Assembly: GCA_016212825.1 (NCBI GenBank)
Contig: JACRDS010000072.1
Coordinates: 1 to 39,919 of the forward strand
Direction: 5' to 3'
DNA: 39,919 bases
From: Elusimicrobiota bacterium
GTDB taxonomy: Bacteria > Elusimicrobiota > Elusimicrobia > UBA1565 > UBA9628
The position numbers were made by a program, and so were the translations under genes. The first letter of the stretch is position 1; the number at the start of each line of letters is the position of its first letter. The notes below the pieces were generated by a model, which worked only from the letters and a program-made list of their open reading frames with translations, had not been told where the DNA came from and ran no database searches. Shown piece after piece: positions 17,071 through 24,408 of this stretch.

Positions 17071-19496
17071 GCTCCCAGCCTCCGGGGCAGGGCGCCTTGC
17101 CAGGCGCACTTAAGGTCGCAGAGTTGGGCCTCCAGGGCCACGCGCCCGTCGAGGCCGGTGACCTTGAGGACCGGGTTGGCCATGGTCGTGCCCACCCGCT
17201 TGACCGGTGCGCCGCGCATGGTCTTGAGGAAGGCGGCCTCCCGGTCCGGAGCCACCTCGAGCAGCAGCCGGCTGGGGCTCTCGGAGAACAGCAGGATCTC
17301 GTCCGAGTAGATGGGCGCGCGGCGGGGCAGCTCGTCGAGGTCGAGGCAGGCCCCGAACTCGCCCGTGAAGCACATCTCGGCCGCGGCCACGCCGAGTCCG
17401 CCTTCCGAGAGGTCGTGGGCGGAGAGGACCAGGCCCTTGCCGAGGGCCGCCTGCAGGAGCTTGAAGAGGGACAGGGCCGCGGCGGGGTCCGCGCTGGGGA
17501 CCGTGCAGCTGGCACAGCGGCCGCAGACCTCGTGGAACAGGGATCCGCCGAGTTCCTCGGCGGTGAGTCCCGCCAGGTAGAGCGCGTTGCCGGGGCCCTT
17601 GATGTCCATGGTCAGGGCTTTGCGCACGTCCGGGACCGGGGCCAGGGCGGAGATGAGCAGCGTGCCCGGGATGGCCAGGTCCTTCCCGCCGACGTCCTTG
17701 GTCTGGTTGTAGAGGCTGTCCTTGCCCGAGATGAAGGGGGTCCCGAAGCCCAGGGCCGCGTCGCGGCAGCCCTCGGCCGCGCGCACCAGCGCGCCGAGCT
17801 GGACCGGGTCCTCGGGGCTGCCCCAGCAGAAGTTGTCGAGCAGGGCGGCGCGCGAGACATCGGCGCCCACGCAGAGCAGGTTGCGCAGCGCCTCGTCCAC
17901 GCAGGCCAGGGCCATGCGGTAGGGGTCGAGCTTGCCGTGGTTCGGGTTGATGCCGTGGCTGACCGCGAAGCCCTGGAAGTCCGCGGCGTCGCCGGTGGCA
18001 GCGTGGGGCCAGATGACGCAGGCGTCTCCGGGGCCGTCGTGGCGGATGCCCTGCAGGGGCTTGATGACCGTGCCGCCCTGGACCTCGTGGTCGTACTGGC
18101 GGATGACCCATTCGCGGCTGCAGACGTTGAGGTGTCCGAGGCATTCGGTGAGGATCTGGGCGAGGCTCTTCTTGTGCGCGGGGGACTTGGCCGGGGCCGA
18201 CTTGGCCGGGGACCAGACGGCCGTCCTTTCCGCGCGGGGCAGGCCGTGGTGCAGGAAGCGCATGTCGAGGTCCACGACCGGGGTCCCGGCGTGCGCCACC
18301 TGGAGGCGGCCGGAGGACGTGAACTCGCCTAGCACCGCGGTCTCGCAGGACTCGGCGGCGAAGACCTCCTTGAAAGCCTTGAGGTTCTTGGGCGGGACCG
18401 CGAAGACCATGCGCTCCTGCGACTCCGAGAGCCAGATCTCCCAGGGCGCCAGGTCGCTGGCTTTGAGCAGGGCGGCTTCCAGACGGACGCGGGCCCCGCA
18501 GTCGGCGGCCAGCTCCCCGATCGCCGAGGAGAAGCCTCCGGCGCCGCAGTCCGTGAGGCCCCGGTAGAGCCTCTTGTCGCGGGCGACGAGGAGGGCGTCG
18601 AGCATCTTCTTCTCGTTGATGGCGTGGCCGATCTGCACGGCGGAGAGCTGGGCCCCTTCCAGGGCCGCGGAGGAGAAGGTGGCGCCGTGCAGGCCGTCGC
18701 GTCCGGTGCGGCCGCCCGCGGCCACGATGAGGTCTCCGGGCTTGACCTCCTTGCGCACGGCCCAGGCCGGGGCCAGGCCGACCGTGCCGCAGAAGACCAG
18801 GGGGTTGAGGCGGTAGGCGTCGTCGAACCAGAGCCCGCCCGCGGCCGTCGGGATGCCCATGCGGTTGCCGTAGTCGCGCACGCCCGAGACCACGCTGTTG
18901 AGGATGCGGCGCGGGTGCAGGGCGCCTTCCGGGAGGGGCCCGGCGTAGTCCGGAGCGGCGAAGCAGAACACGTCGGTGTTGAGCACCGGCTTGGCGCCCA
19001 GCCCGGCGCCCATGACGTCGCGGATGACGCCGCCCACCCCGGTCTCGGCGCCGCCGTAGGGCTCGATGGCGCAGGGATGGTTGTGCGTCTCGACCTTGAA
19101 GGCCAGGGACCACTTGGAGCCGAAGGAGACGAAGCCGGCGTTGTCCTTGAACACGGAGAGGCACCAGGGCTTCTTAAGCTGCTTGGTGGCCTTGAAGATG
19201 GTCTCCTCGATGAGGCTCTTGATGAGGCGGGTCTTCCTGCCGTCGCTGAAGCGGATGGGGCTGGTGAAGGTCTTGTGCTTGCAGTGCTCGGACCAGGTCT
19301 GCGCCAGGGTCTCGAGCTCGGCCAGGGAGGGCTCGCGCTTGAGGCCCCGGAAATGGGACTGGATGGCGCAGAGCTCCCCGGCGCTCAGGGACCAGCCATG
19401 GCGGGCGCTGAGGGCCTGGAGCTCCGCGGGGCGCAGGCCGCCGAGGACCACGGTCTCGGTCCGGGGGGCTGGCGCGGCGGTGCGGGTCGCCGTCAT
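17067..19496 (-). CDS. purL: FGAM synthase large subunit (PurL, small type)
   Basis: This 809-residue protein is the PurSQ-dependent type of PurL, somewhat longer than the usual 730-750. It has the catalytic SEHCKHKTF motif, VETHNHPCAIEPYGGAETGVGG (in parts: VETHNHPCAIEPYGG and GAETGVGGVIRDV) and repeated AIR-synthase-like halves with LDPYRMALA, and HDLSEGGLGVAA. It uses ATP and ammonia from PurQ to convert FGAR to FGAM. The ATG at 19496 overlaps the purS-like stop as ATGA. The reading frame extends further upstream but is not plausible coding there. Confidence 0.95.
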   Translation of the reverse strand: MTATRTAAPAPRTETVVLGGLRPAELQALSARHGWSLSAGELCAIQSHFRGLKREPSLAELETLAQTWSEHCKHKTFTSPIRFSDGRKTRLIKSLIEETIFKATKQLKKPWCLSVFKDNAGFVSFGSKWSLAFKVETHNHPCAIEPYGGAETGVGGVIRDVMGAGLGAKPVLNTDVFCFAAPDYAGPLPEGALHPRRILNSVVSGVRDYGNRMGIPTAAGGLWFDDAYRLNPLVFCGTVGLAPAWAVRKEVKPGDLIVAAGGRTGRDGLHGATFSSAALEGAQLSAVQIGHAINEKKMLDALLVARDKRLYRGLTDCGAGGFSSAIGELAADCGARVRLEAALLKASDLAPWEIWLSESQERMVFAVPPKNLKAFKEVFAAESCETAVLGEFTSSGRLQVAHAGTPVVDLDMRFLHHGLPRAERTAVWSPAKSAPAKSPAHKKSLAQILTECLGHLNVCSREWVIRQYDHEVQGGTVIKPLQGIRHDGPGDACVIWPHAATGDAADFQGFAVSHGINPNHGKLDPYRMALACVDEALRNLLCVGADVSRAALLDNFCWGSPEDPVQLGALVRAAEGCRDAALGFGTPFISGKDSLYNQTKDVGGKDLAIPGTLLISALAPVPDVRKALTMDIKGPGNALYLAGLTAEELGGSLFHEVCGRCASCTVPSADPAAALSLFKLLQAALGKGLVLSAHDLSEGGLGVAAAEMCFTGEFGACLDLDELPRRAPIYSDEILLFSESPSRLLLEVAPDREAAFLKTMRGAPVKRVGTTMANPVLKVTGLDGRVALEAQLCDLKCAWQGALPRRLGA

Positions 19497-20044
19497 GAGG
19501 CTTCGTGCAGGCTGACGCGGTGGACGATGGGATTGGCCAGCGAGCGGGCCACGGCGCGGTCGAGTTGCTGGCGGCTGCAGCGGCCGGCGATGTGATAGGC
19601 GAGCCCGCAGCGCACCGCTATGTCGGGGATGCCCAGGTCGCGCAGGGCGTCGCGCACGCTCTCGCCGACCGTGTCCGTCACCGTGGGTTTGAGCCAGACC
19701 TCCACGCGCCAGAGGCAGCCGTTGCCGGGGGCGGCGCAGGAGGCGTGCCAGACGCGGAACTCCTGCGTGACGCAGTCGCAGAGCAGCTCCCGCACGGCCA
19801 CGTGGACATGGCCGAGGTTGAGGGCTCCGCGCATCTCGTAGAGCCGTCCCACGCGCACGGCGCGGGCGCTCAGCCCGGCGCTGTTGAGGAGCCACTGGGC
19901 GGACTGGCCTTCGGCGTCGGTGAAGTCGGACTTGAGGCAGACCTCCACGAGGTAGCTCCCGGGCCCGGCTGCGGCGGTCTTGACGGCGGCCGTCTCCGGG
20001 GTCTCTTTGGCGAGGACGGCGGTCTTGTCGCTCATGGGCTTCAT
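19493..20044 (-). CDS. purS: Tandem double PurS-like protein
   Basis: PurS is normally about 80 residues and works as a dimer or tetramer bridging PurQ and PurL. This protein has 183 residues with two PurS-like units. Unit one covers about 30-98 (YLVEVCLKSDFTDAEGQSA ... VHVAVRELLCDCV). Unit two covers about 110-178 (WRVEVWLKPTVTDTVGESV ... LANPIVHRVSL). Unit two is closer to the standard pattern VxLKPxVxDxxG, including LANPI near its end. Unit one lacks that NP step and is probably structural. An Ala/Thr-rich linker of about 30 residues precedes them. The ATG at 20044 overlaps the purC stop as ATGA; ATG 20035 is an alternative. Confidence 0.85.
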   Translation of the reverse strand: MKPMSDKTAVLAKETPETAAVKTAAAGPGSYLVEVCLKSDFTDAEGQSAQWLLNSAGLSARAVRVGRLYEMRGALNLGHVHVAVRELLCDCVTQEFRVWHASCAAPGNGCLWRVEVWLKPTVTDTVGESVRDALRDLGIPDIAVRCGLAYHIAGRCSRQQLDRAVARSLANPIVHRVSLHEAS

Positions 20045-20928
20045 CCTGTCACTATCCTGAGGAATTCCTCGTAGCGCCGCGCCGTGCCGGCCACGACTTC
20101 GGGCGGCAGGGCGGGAGGAGGCGAGGTCTTGTCCCATCGGACGCGTTCCAGATGGTCGCGCACGAACTGCTTGTCGAAGCTCTCCGGGGAGCTTCCCGGG
20201 CGGTAGCTCCGCGCGGGCCAGAGGCGGGAGGAGTCGGGGGTCAGCATCTCGTCGATGGCGATGAGCTGCTCTCCCAGGAAGCCGAACTCGAACTTGGTGT
20301 CGGCCAGGATGACGCCGCGCTGGGCCAGGAAGTCGGCCCCGAAGGAGTAGAGGGCCAGGGAGGCGGCCTCGAGGCGCTGGGCCGTGCCGGCCCCGACCAG
20401 GTCCGCCAGCTCGGCGCGGCTGATGTTCTGGTCGTGCCCCTGCTCGGCCTTGGTGGAGGGGGTGAAGATGGGCTGGGGCAGCCGGTCGGCCTCGCGCAGG
20501 CCGGGGGGGAGCTCGTGGCCGCACACGGCCCCGGTCTTGAGGTACTCCTTCCACCCCGAGCCGGCCAGATAGCCGCGCACCACGCATTCGGCGTCCACGC
20601 GGCGGGCTTTGTGGGCCAAAGTGACGCGGCCGGCGAAGCCCTCGCCCAGGGCGGCGCCGGCGGGAAGGGCCTGGCGCGCGTCGCTCAGGTCGGCGGAGAG
20701 GAAGTGGTTGGGGAGGATCCCGGCGGTCTTGCGGAACCAGAAGGAGCTGACCTCGGTGAGGACCCTCCCCTTGCCCGGGACGGGGGTGGGCAGGATGTGG
20801 TCGAATGCCGAGATGCGGTCCGTGGCCACGATGAGCAGCCGCTCCCCGAGGTCGTAGACGTCGCGGACCTTGCCTCGGCGCAGGAGCTTGAGGCCTGCCA
20901 CGGTCCCGGCTTCGGGGGCTGCGCTCAT
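20041..20928 (-). CDS. purC: SAICAR synthase (PurC)
   Basis: The protein is about 295 residues long. It has RRGKVRDVYDLG, VATDRISAFDHILPTPVPGKG, ECVVRGYLAGSGWKEY, PIFTPSTKAEQGHDQNIS (in parts) and ILADTKFEFGF. It is the longer PurC form seen in yeast and many bacteria. It joins aspartate to CAIR in step eight of purine synthesis. I chose ATG at 20928 because it overlaps the guaA stop as ATGA, as in the rest of the operon. ATG at 20934 is an alternative two residues earlier. Confidence 0.94.
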   Translation of the reverse strand: MSAAPEAGTVAGLKLLRRGKVRDVYDLGERLLIVATDRISAFDHILPTPVPGKGRVLTEVSSFWFRKTAGILPNHFLSADLSDARQALPAGAALGEGFAGRVTLAHKARRVDAECVVRGYLAGSGWKEYLKTGAVCGHELPPGLREADRLPQPIFTPSTKAEQGHDQNISRAELADLVGAGTAQRLEAASLALYSFGADFLAQRGVILADTKFEFGFLGEQLIAIDEMLTPDSSRLWPARSYRPGSSPESFDKQFVRDHLERVRWDKTSPPPALPPEVVAGTARRYEEFLRIVTG

Positions 20929-22481
20929 TCCCATTCGATGGTGGCGGGGGGTTTGGAGGTGACGTCGTAGACCACCCGGTTGACGCCCTTGACCTCGCTG
21001 ACGATGCGGCTGGAGATCCTCTGCACCAGCTCGTTGGGCAGGCGCGACCAGTCCGCGGTCATGCCGTCGAGGCTGTTGACGCTGCGCAGGACCACGGTGT
21101 TCTCGTAGGTGCGCGAGTCGCCCATCACGCCCACGGAGCAGACGGGCAGGAGCACGGTGAAGGCCTGCCAGACCTTGTCGTACCAGCCCGAGGCGTGCAG
21201 CTCCTCGCGCAGGATCGCGTCGGCCTCGGCCAGGACCTTGAGCCGCGGCCGGTCCACCGCGCCCAGCACGCGGATGGCCAGACCGGGGCCGGGGAAGGGG
21301 TGGCAGCCGAGGATGGAATGGGACAGGCCCATCTCGCGGCCCAGGCGCCGCACCTCGTCCTTGAACAGATAGCGCAGGGGCTCCACCAGCTTGAGCTTCA
21401 TCTTCTTGGGCAAGCCGCCCACGTTGTGGTGGCTCTTGATGACGGCCGAGGGGCCGTGCACGGAGACCGACTCGATGACGTCCGGGTAGAGGGTGCCCTG
21501 GGCCAGGAAGGAGACGCCTTCGAGGCGCTTGGCCTCGCGCTCGAAGACCTCGATGAAGGTCTTGCCGATGATCTTGCGCTTGCGCTCCGGGTCGCTGACG
21601 CCGGCCAGGCGCTTGAGGAAGAGGGCGGAGGCGTCCGCGGTCTTGATGTCGAGACCGAGCTGCCTGCCCAGGACCTTCTCCACGCGCTGGCGGTCGTCCA
21701 GGCGCAGGAGGCCGGTGTCGACGAATATGCAGTGCAGGCGCTTGCCGATGGCCCGGTGGAGCAGGGTCGCGGCGACCGAGCTGTCCACGCCGCCGGAGAG
21801 GCCGCAGACCACCTGGCCGCCGCCGACCTGGGCGCGGATCTCGGCGACTTGGCTCTTGAGCAAAGACGCCATGGTCCAGCGCTGGGTCAGCCCGCAGATG
21901 CGGCGGGCGAAATTCTCCAGGATGCGGCCGCCCTGGGGCGTGTGCGCCACCTCGGGGTGGAACTGGACCCCGTACCAGCGCCGGGCCTCGTCGCCGATGG
22001 CCGCGTAGGGCGCGGTCCCGGTGCGGGCCAGGACCTTGAAGCCGTTGTGCAGGCGCTGCGCGCCGTCGCCGTGGCTCATCCAGACCTGCAGGCGCCTGGG
22101 GACTCCGGTGAAGAGCGGCGTGGCTCCGGTGAGCGTCACATCGGCGTGGCCGTATTCGCGCTGCCGCGCCGGGGCCACGCGGCCGCCGTGCAAAGACACC
22201 AGCAACTGCATGCCGTAGCAGATGCCCAAAATGGGCAGCCCCATCTCGAAGACCTCGGGGTGGGGCCGGGGGGAGCCCAGCCGGTGCACGGAGTCCGGCC
22301 CGCCGGAGAGGATGATCCCGGCCGGGTGGCGGCCGCGGATCTGCTCCGGCGTGGCGGAGAAGGGGAGTATCTCGGCGTAGACCTCGAGTTCGCGCAGACG
22401 CCGGGCGATGAGCTGGGTGTACTGGCTCCCGAAGTCCAGGATGAGGATGTCAGCGCGCGCCGTGGAAGGCGACGCGCTCAT
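20925..22481 (-). CDS. guaA: GMP synthase (glutamine-hydrolysing)
   Basis: This 518-residue enzyme converts XMP to GMP. The N-terminal glutamine amidotransferase has ILILDFGSQYTQLIARR, C88 in ILGICYGMQ and a His-Glu pair in FHPEV. The ATP pyrophosphatase has the P-loop VCGLSGGVDSSVA. The C-terminal dimerisation domain ends VVYDVTSKPPATIEWE, the standard GuaA terminus. It overlaps guaB by ATGA. Its placement inside the de novo operon links IMP synthesis to guanine nucleotides. Confidence 0.97.
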   Translation of the reverse strand: MSASPSTARADILILDFGSQYTQLIARRLRELEVYAEILPFSATPEQIRGRHPAGIILSGGPDSVHRLGSPRPHPEVFEMGLPILGICYGMQLLVSLHGGRVAPARQREYGHADVTLTGATPLFTGVPRRLQVWMSHGDGAQRLHNGFKVLARTGTAPYAAIGDEARRWYGVQFHPEVAHTPQGGRILENFARRICGLTQRWTMASLLKSQVAEIRAQVGGGQVVCGLSGGVDSSVAATLLHRAIGKRLHCIFVDTGLLRLDDRQRVEKVLGRQLGLDIKTADASALFLKRLAGVSDPERKRKIIGKTFIEVFEREAKRLEGVSFLAQGTLYPDVIESVSVHGPSAVIKSHHNVGGLPKKMKLKLVEPLRYLFKDEVRRLGREMGLSHSILGCHPFPGPGLAIRVLGAVDRPRLKVLAEADAILREELHASGWYDKVWQAFTVLLPVCSVGVMGDSRTYENTVVLRSVNSLDGMTADWSRLPNELVQRISSRIVSEVKGVNRVVYDVTSKPPATIEWE

Positions 22482-23641
22482 CCCTTGCCCATCCCGATGC
22501 GCTGGGCCTTCTGGAACAGCTTGCCCTCGGTCTTGATGGAGGGCGCGATGACGATCTCCGTGGTCTGCATCTCGCGGATGGTGGTGGCCCCGACCGAGCC
22601 CATGCAGGTGCGCAGGGCGCCGACCAGGTTCTGCGACCCGTCGTCGAGCCGCGAGGGGCCGAAGAGGATCTCCTCCAGGGTCCCGGTGACGCCCACCTGG
22701 ATGCGCGTGCCGCGCGGCAGGTTGGCGTGCGGGGTTGCCATGCCCCAGTGGTAGCCCTGGCCGGGGGCTTCCTTGGTGCGGGCGAAGGCCGAGCCGACCA
22801 TGACGCCGTCCGAGCCGCAGGCGACGGCCTTGCAGATGTCGCCGCCCGTGGACATGCCGCCGTCCGTGATCATGGGGACGTAGCGGCCGGTGCGCTTGTA
22901 GTGGAAGTCGCGCGCGGCGGCGCAGTCCACCGTGGCCGTGACCTGGGGGACTCCCAGGCCCAGCACGCCGCGGGTGGTGCAGGCGGCGCCCGGCCCCACG
23001 CCCACCAGCAGGGCGGAGGCGCCGGCTTCCATGAGCTCGACGGCCACCGAGTAGGTGACCACGTTGCCGACCACGACCGGGATGTCCCTCTCCTTAATGA
23101 AGCGGGCGATGTCGAAGGGCTTGTAGCGCGATGCCTTGTGCCGGACCGTGGCCACCGTGGACTGGACCACGAAGATGTCGCAGCCCGCATCTTCCGCGAT
23201 GGGGCCGAAGCGCTCCGCGTTCTGCGGGATGCAGGACACCGCGCAGGGGACCTTGGCCTTCTTGATCTCCTTGACCCGCTCCGCGATGAGGTCCTCCGAG
23301 ACGGGCTTGCGGTAGGCTTCCTGGAGGAGCTTGGTGGCCTCTTCCGGGGAGGCGGAGGCGATGGCGGTGACGACCTCGCGCGGCTTCTCGTAGCGGGAGT
23401 TGATGCCGTCGAGGTTGAGGACCCCCAGGCCGCCGGCCTTGCCCATGGCGATGGCGAAGGGGGCGTCCACGACGCCGTCCATGGCCGAGGCCAGGAATGG
23501 GATGGGGAGCTTGACCTCGCCGATGGCGAGGCTGATGTCGACTTCGTCCGGATTGACGGTCACATCGCCCGGGACCAGCGCGATCTCGTCGAATCCGTAA
23601 ACCCTGCGGGCTTCCCGGTCACGGCCTATGAAGAACGCCAT
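22478..23641 (-). CDS. guaB3: GuaB3-type IMP dehydrogenase family protein
   Basis: This 387-residue TIM-barrel protein lacks the paired CBS domains of normal GuaB. Its features fit the GuaB3 subfamily: [22 protein letters not shown] (given here in parts: [22 protein letters not shown]), the catalytic loop [12 protein letters not shown] with C221, and [18 protein letters not shown] dehydrogenase oxidises IMP to XMP, the substrate of GuaA. GuaB3 proteins are known from Actinobacteria and Cyanobacteria, and activity has been reported for at least one of them. It is the first gene of the operon. ATG 23641 has a GGAGG site just upstream. Confidence 0.9.
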   Translation of the reverse strand: MAFFIGRDREARRVYGFDEIALVPGDVTVNPDEVDISLAIGEVKLPIPFLASAMDGVVDAPFAIAMGKAGGLGVLNLDGINSRYEKPREVVTAIASASPEEATKLLQEAYRKPVSEDLIAERVKEIKKAKVPCAVSCIPQNAERFGPIAEDAGCDIFVVQSTVATVRHKASRYKPFDIARFIKERDIPVVVGNVVTYSVAVELMEAGASALLVGVGPGAACTTRGVLGLGVPQVTATVDCAAARDFHYKRTGRYVPMITDGGMSTGGDICKAVACGSDGVMVGSAFARTKEAPGQGYHWGMATPHANLPRGTRIQVGVTGTLEEILFGPSRLDDGSQNLVGALRTCMGSVGATTIREMQTTEIVIAPSIKTEGKLFQKAQRIGMGKG

Positions 23642-23680
23642 CTCGGCACCTCCGTGGCGCGGCTCGGCGAATCGAAGTCC

Positions 23681-23693
23681 GATAAAATTTATC
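23681..23693. promoter_or_regulatory. AT-rich palindrome in the purine operon promoter region
   Basis: GATAAAATTTATC (13 bp, perfect palindrome with a central A) lies about 40 bases upstream of the guaB start, in an AT-rich patch unlike its surroundings. On the minus strand it overlaps plausible promoter elements (TTGATA at 23695-23690 and AT-rich -10-like sequence). It may be the operator controlling purine genes, by analogy with PurR-type control. The exact -35/-10 is unclear. Confidence 0.4.
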
Positions 23694-23727
23694 AATTTTG
23701 GAAGGTCCGCGCAACAGCGCTCAAGGC

Positions 23728-23756
23728 TTGCAGTCCCGGCCGCGATGCGGTACGCT
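23728..23756 (+). promoter_or_regulatory. Promoter of the zinc-ribbon gene at 23766
   Basis: TTGCAG (23728-23733) and TACGCT (23751-23756) are 17 bp apart. The -10 ends nine bases before the ATG and there is no Shine-Dalgarno, which predicts a leaderless transcript. It is divergent from the purine operon. Confidence 0.55.
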
Positions 23757-23765
23757 ATGTCTGCC

Positions 23766-24359
23766 ATGGAATGCCCGAAATGCAAGGCCAACAACCCGGA
23801 CGACGCGGTGTTCTGCTCGCTGTGCTATGAGAACTTCAAGCCCAAGCCCAAGACGGCGCAGGCCGGCGGCGGTTCCTGCGTGGCCTTCCCCTCCGTGGTC
23901 AGCACCGTGGAGGGCTTCCGCATCACGGGACCCCTGGTCATCCGCGAGGACGGCCTGTATTTCTTCTTGAAGGAATGCGAGCGCATCCAGGAGGGCCGGC
24001 TCGGGACCGCGGTGGGCGGCCAGATGGGGGGCGTGGTGGGGCACCTCATCGGCGCGGCCATCAACGAGGCCGTGGACAACATGAACGAAGCCGAGCGCTT
24101 CCGCCCCCCCAAGCTGATCTTCAAGCCCGCCTACGAGATCATGGAATCCGTGCAGAGGGCTCTGGGCGACGCTCCGGACATCCCGTCCTGCAAGGAGTTC
24201 TTCATCATCGAGAGGCGCGACATCACCCATCTCGAGTTCGGCTTCCTCGGCGGTCTGACCCTCAAGACCAAGTACCTCCAGATGGAGGTCGGCGGGATCG
24301 ACCCTGCGGAGAAGGCCTCCGGCTATTTCATCCTGCGGCAGTACCCCTTCCAGCGCTGA
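23766..24359 (+). CDS. Zinc-ribbon protein of unknown function
   Basis: This 197-residue protein begins with a zinc ribbon, MECPKCKANN and VFCSLCYENF (CxxC-n-CxxC). It then has a domain of about 160 residues, with FRITGPLVIREDGLYFF, a Gly-rich central helix and several short beta strands ending in FILRQYPFQR. The fold after the ribbon is not one I can name. No signal peptide is present. It is divergently transcribed from guaB and followed by an exported caspase-like gene with its own promoter. Confidence 0.7.
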   Translation: MECPKCKANNPDDAVFCSLCYENFKPKPKTAQAGGGSCVAFPSVVSTVEGFRITGPLVIREDGLYFFLKECERIQEGRLGTAVGGQMGGVVGHLIGAAINEAVDNMNEAERFRPPKLIFKPAYEIMESVQRALGDAPDIPSCKEFFIIERRDITHLEFGFLGGLTLKTKYLQMEVGGIDPAEKASGYFILRQYPFQR

Positions 24360-24372
24360 GGCGCCGCGGGCC

Positions 24373-24401
24373 TTGCCGAATCCTGCGGCTTCTGTTATAT
24401 T
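24373..24401 (+). promoter_or_regulatory. Promoter of the caspase-like gene
   Basis: TTGCCG (24373-24378) and TATATT (24396-24401) are 17 bp apart, with an extended -10 TG at 24393-24394. The -10 ends seven bases before the ATG at 24409, again predicting a leaderless mRNA. Confidence 0.65.
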
Positions 24402-24408
24402 CCTGAAT

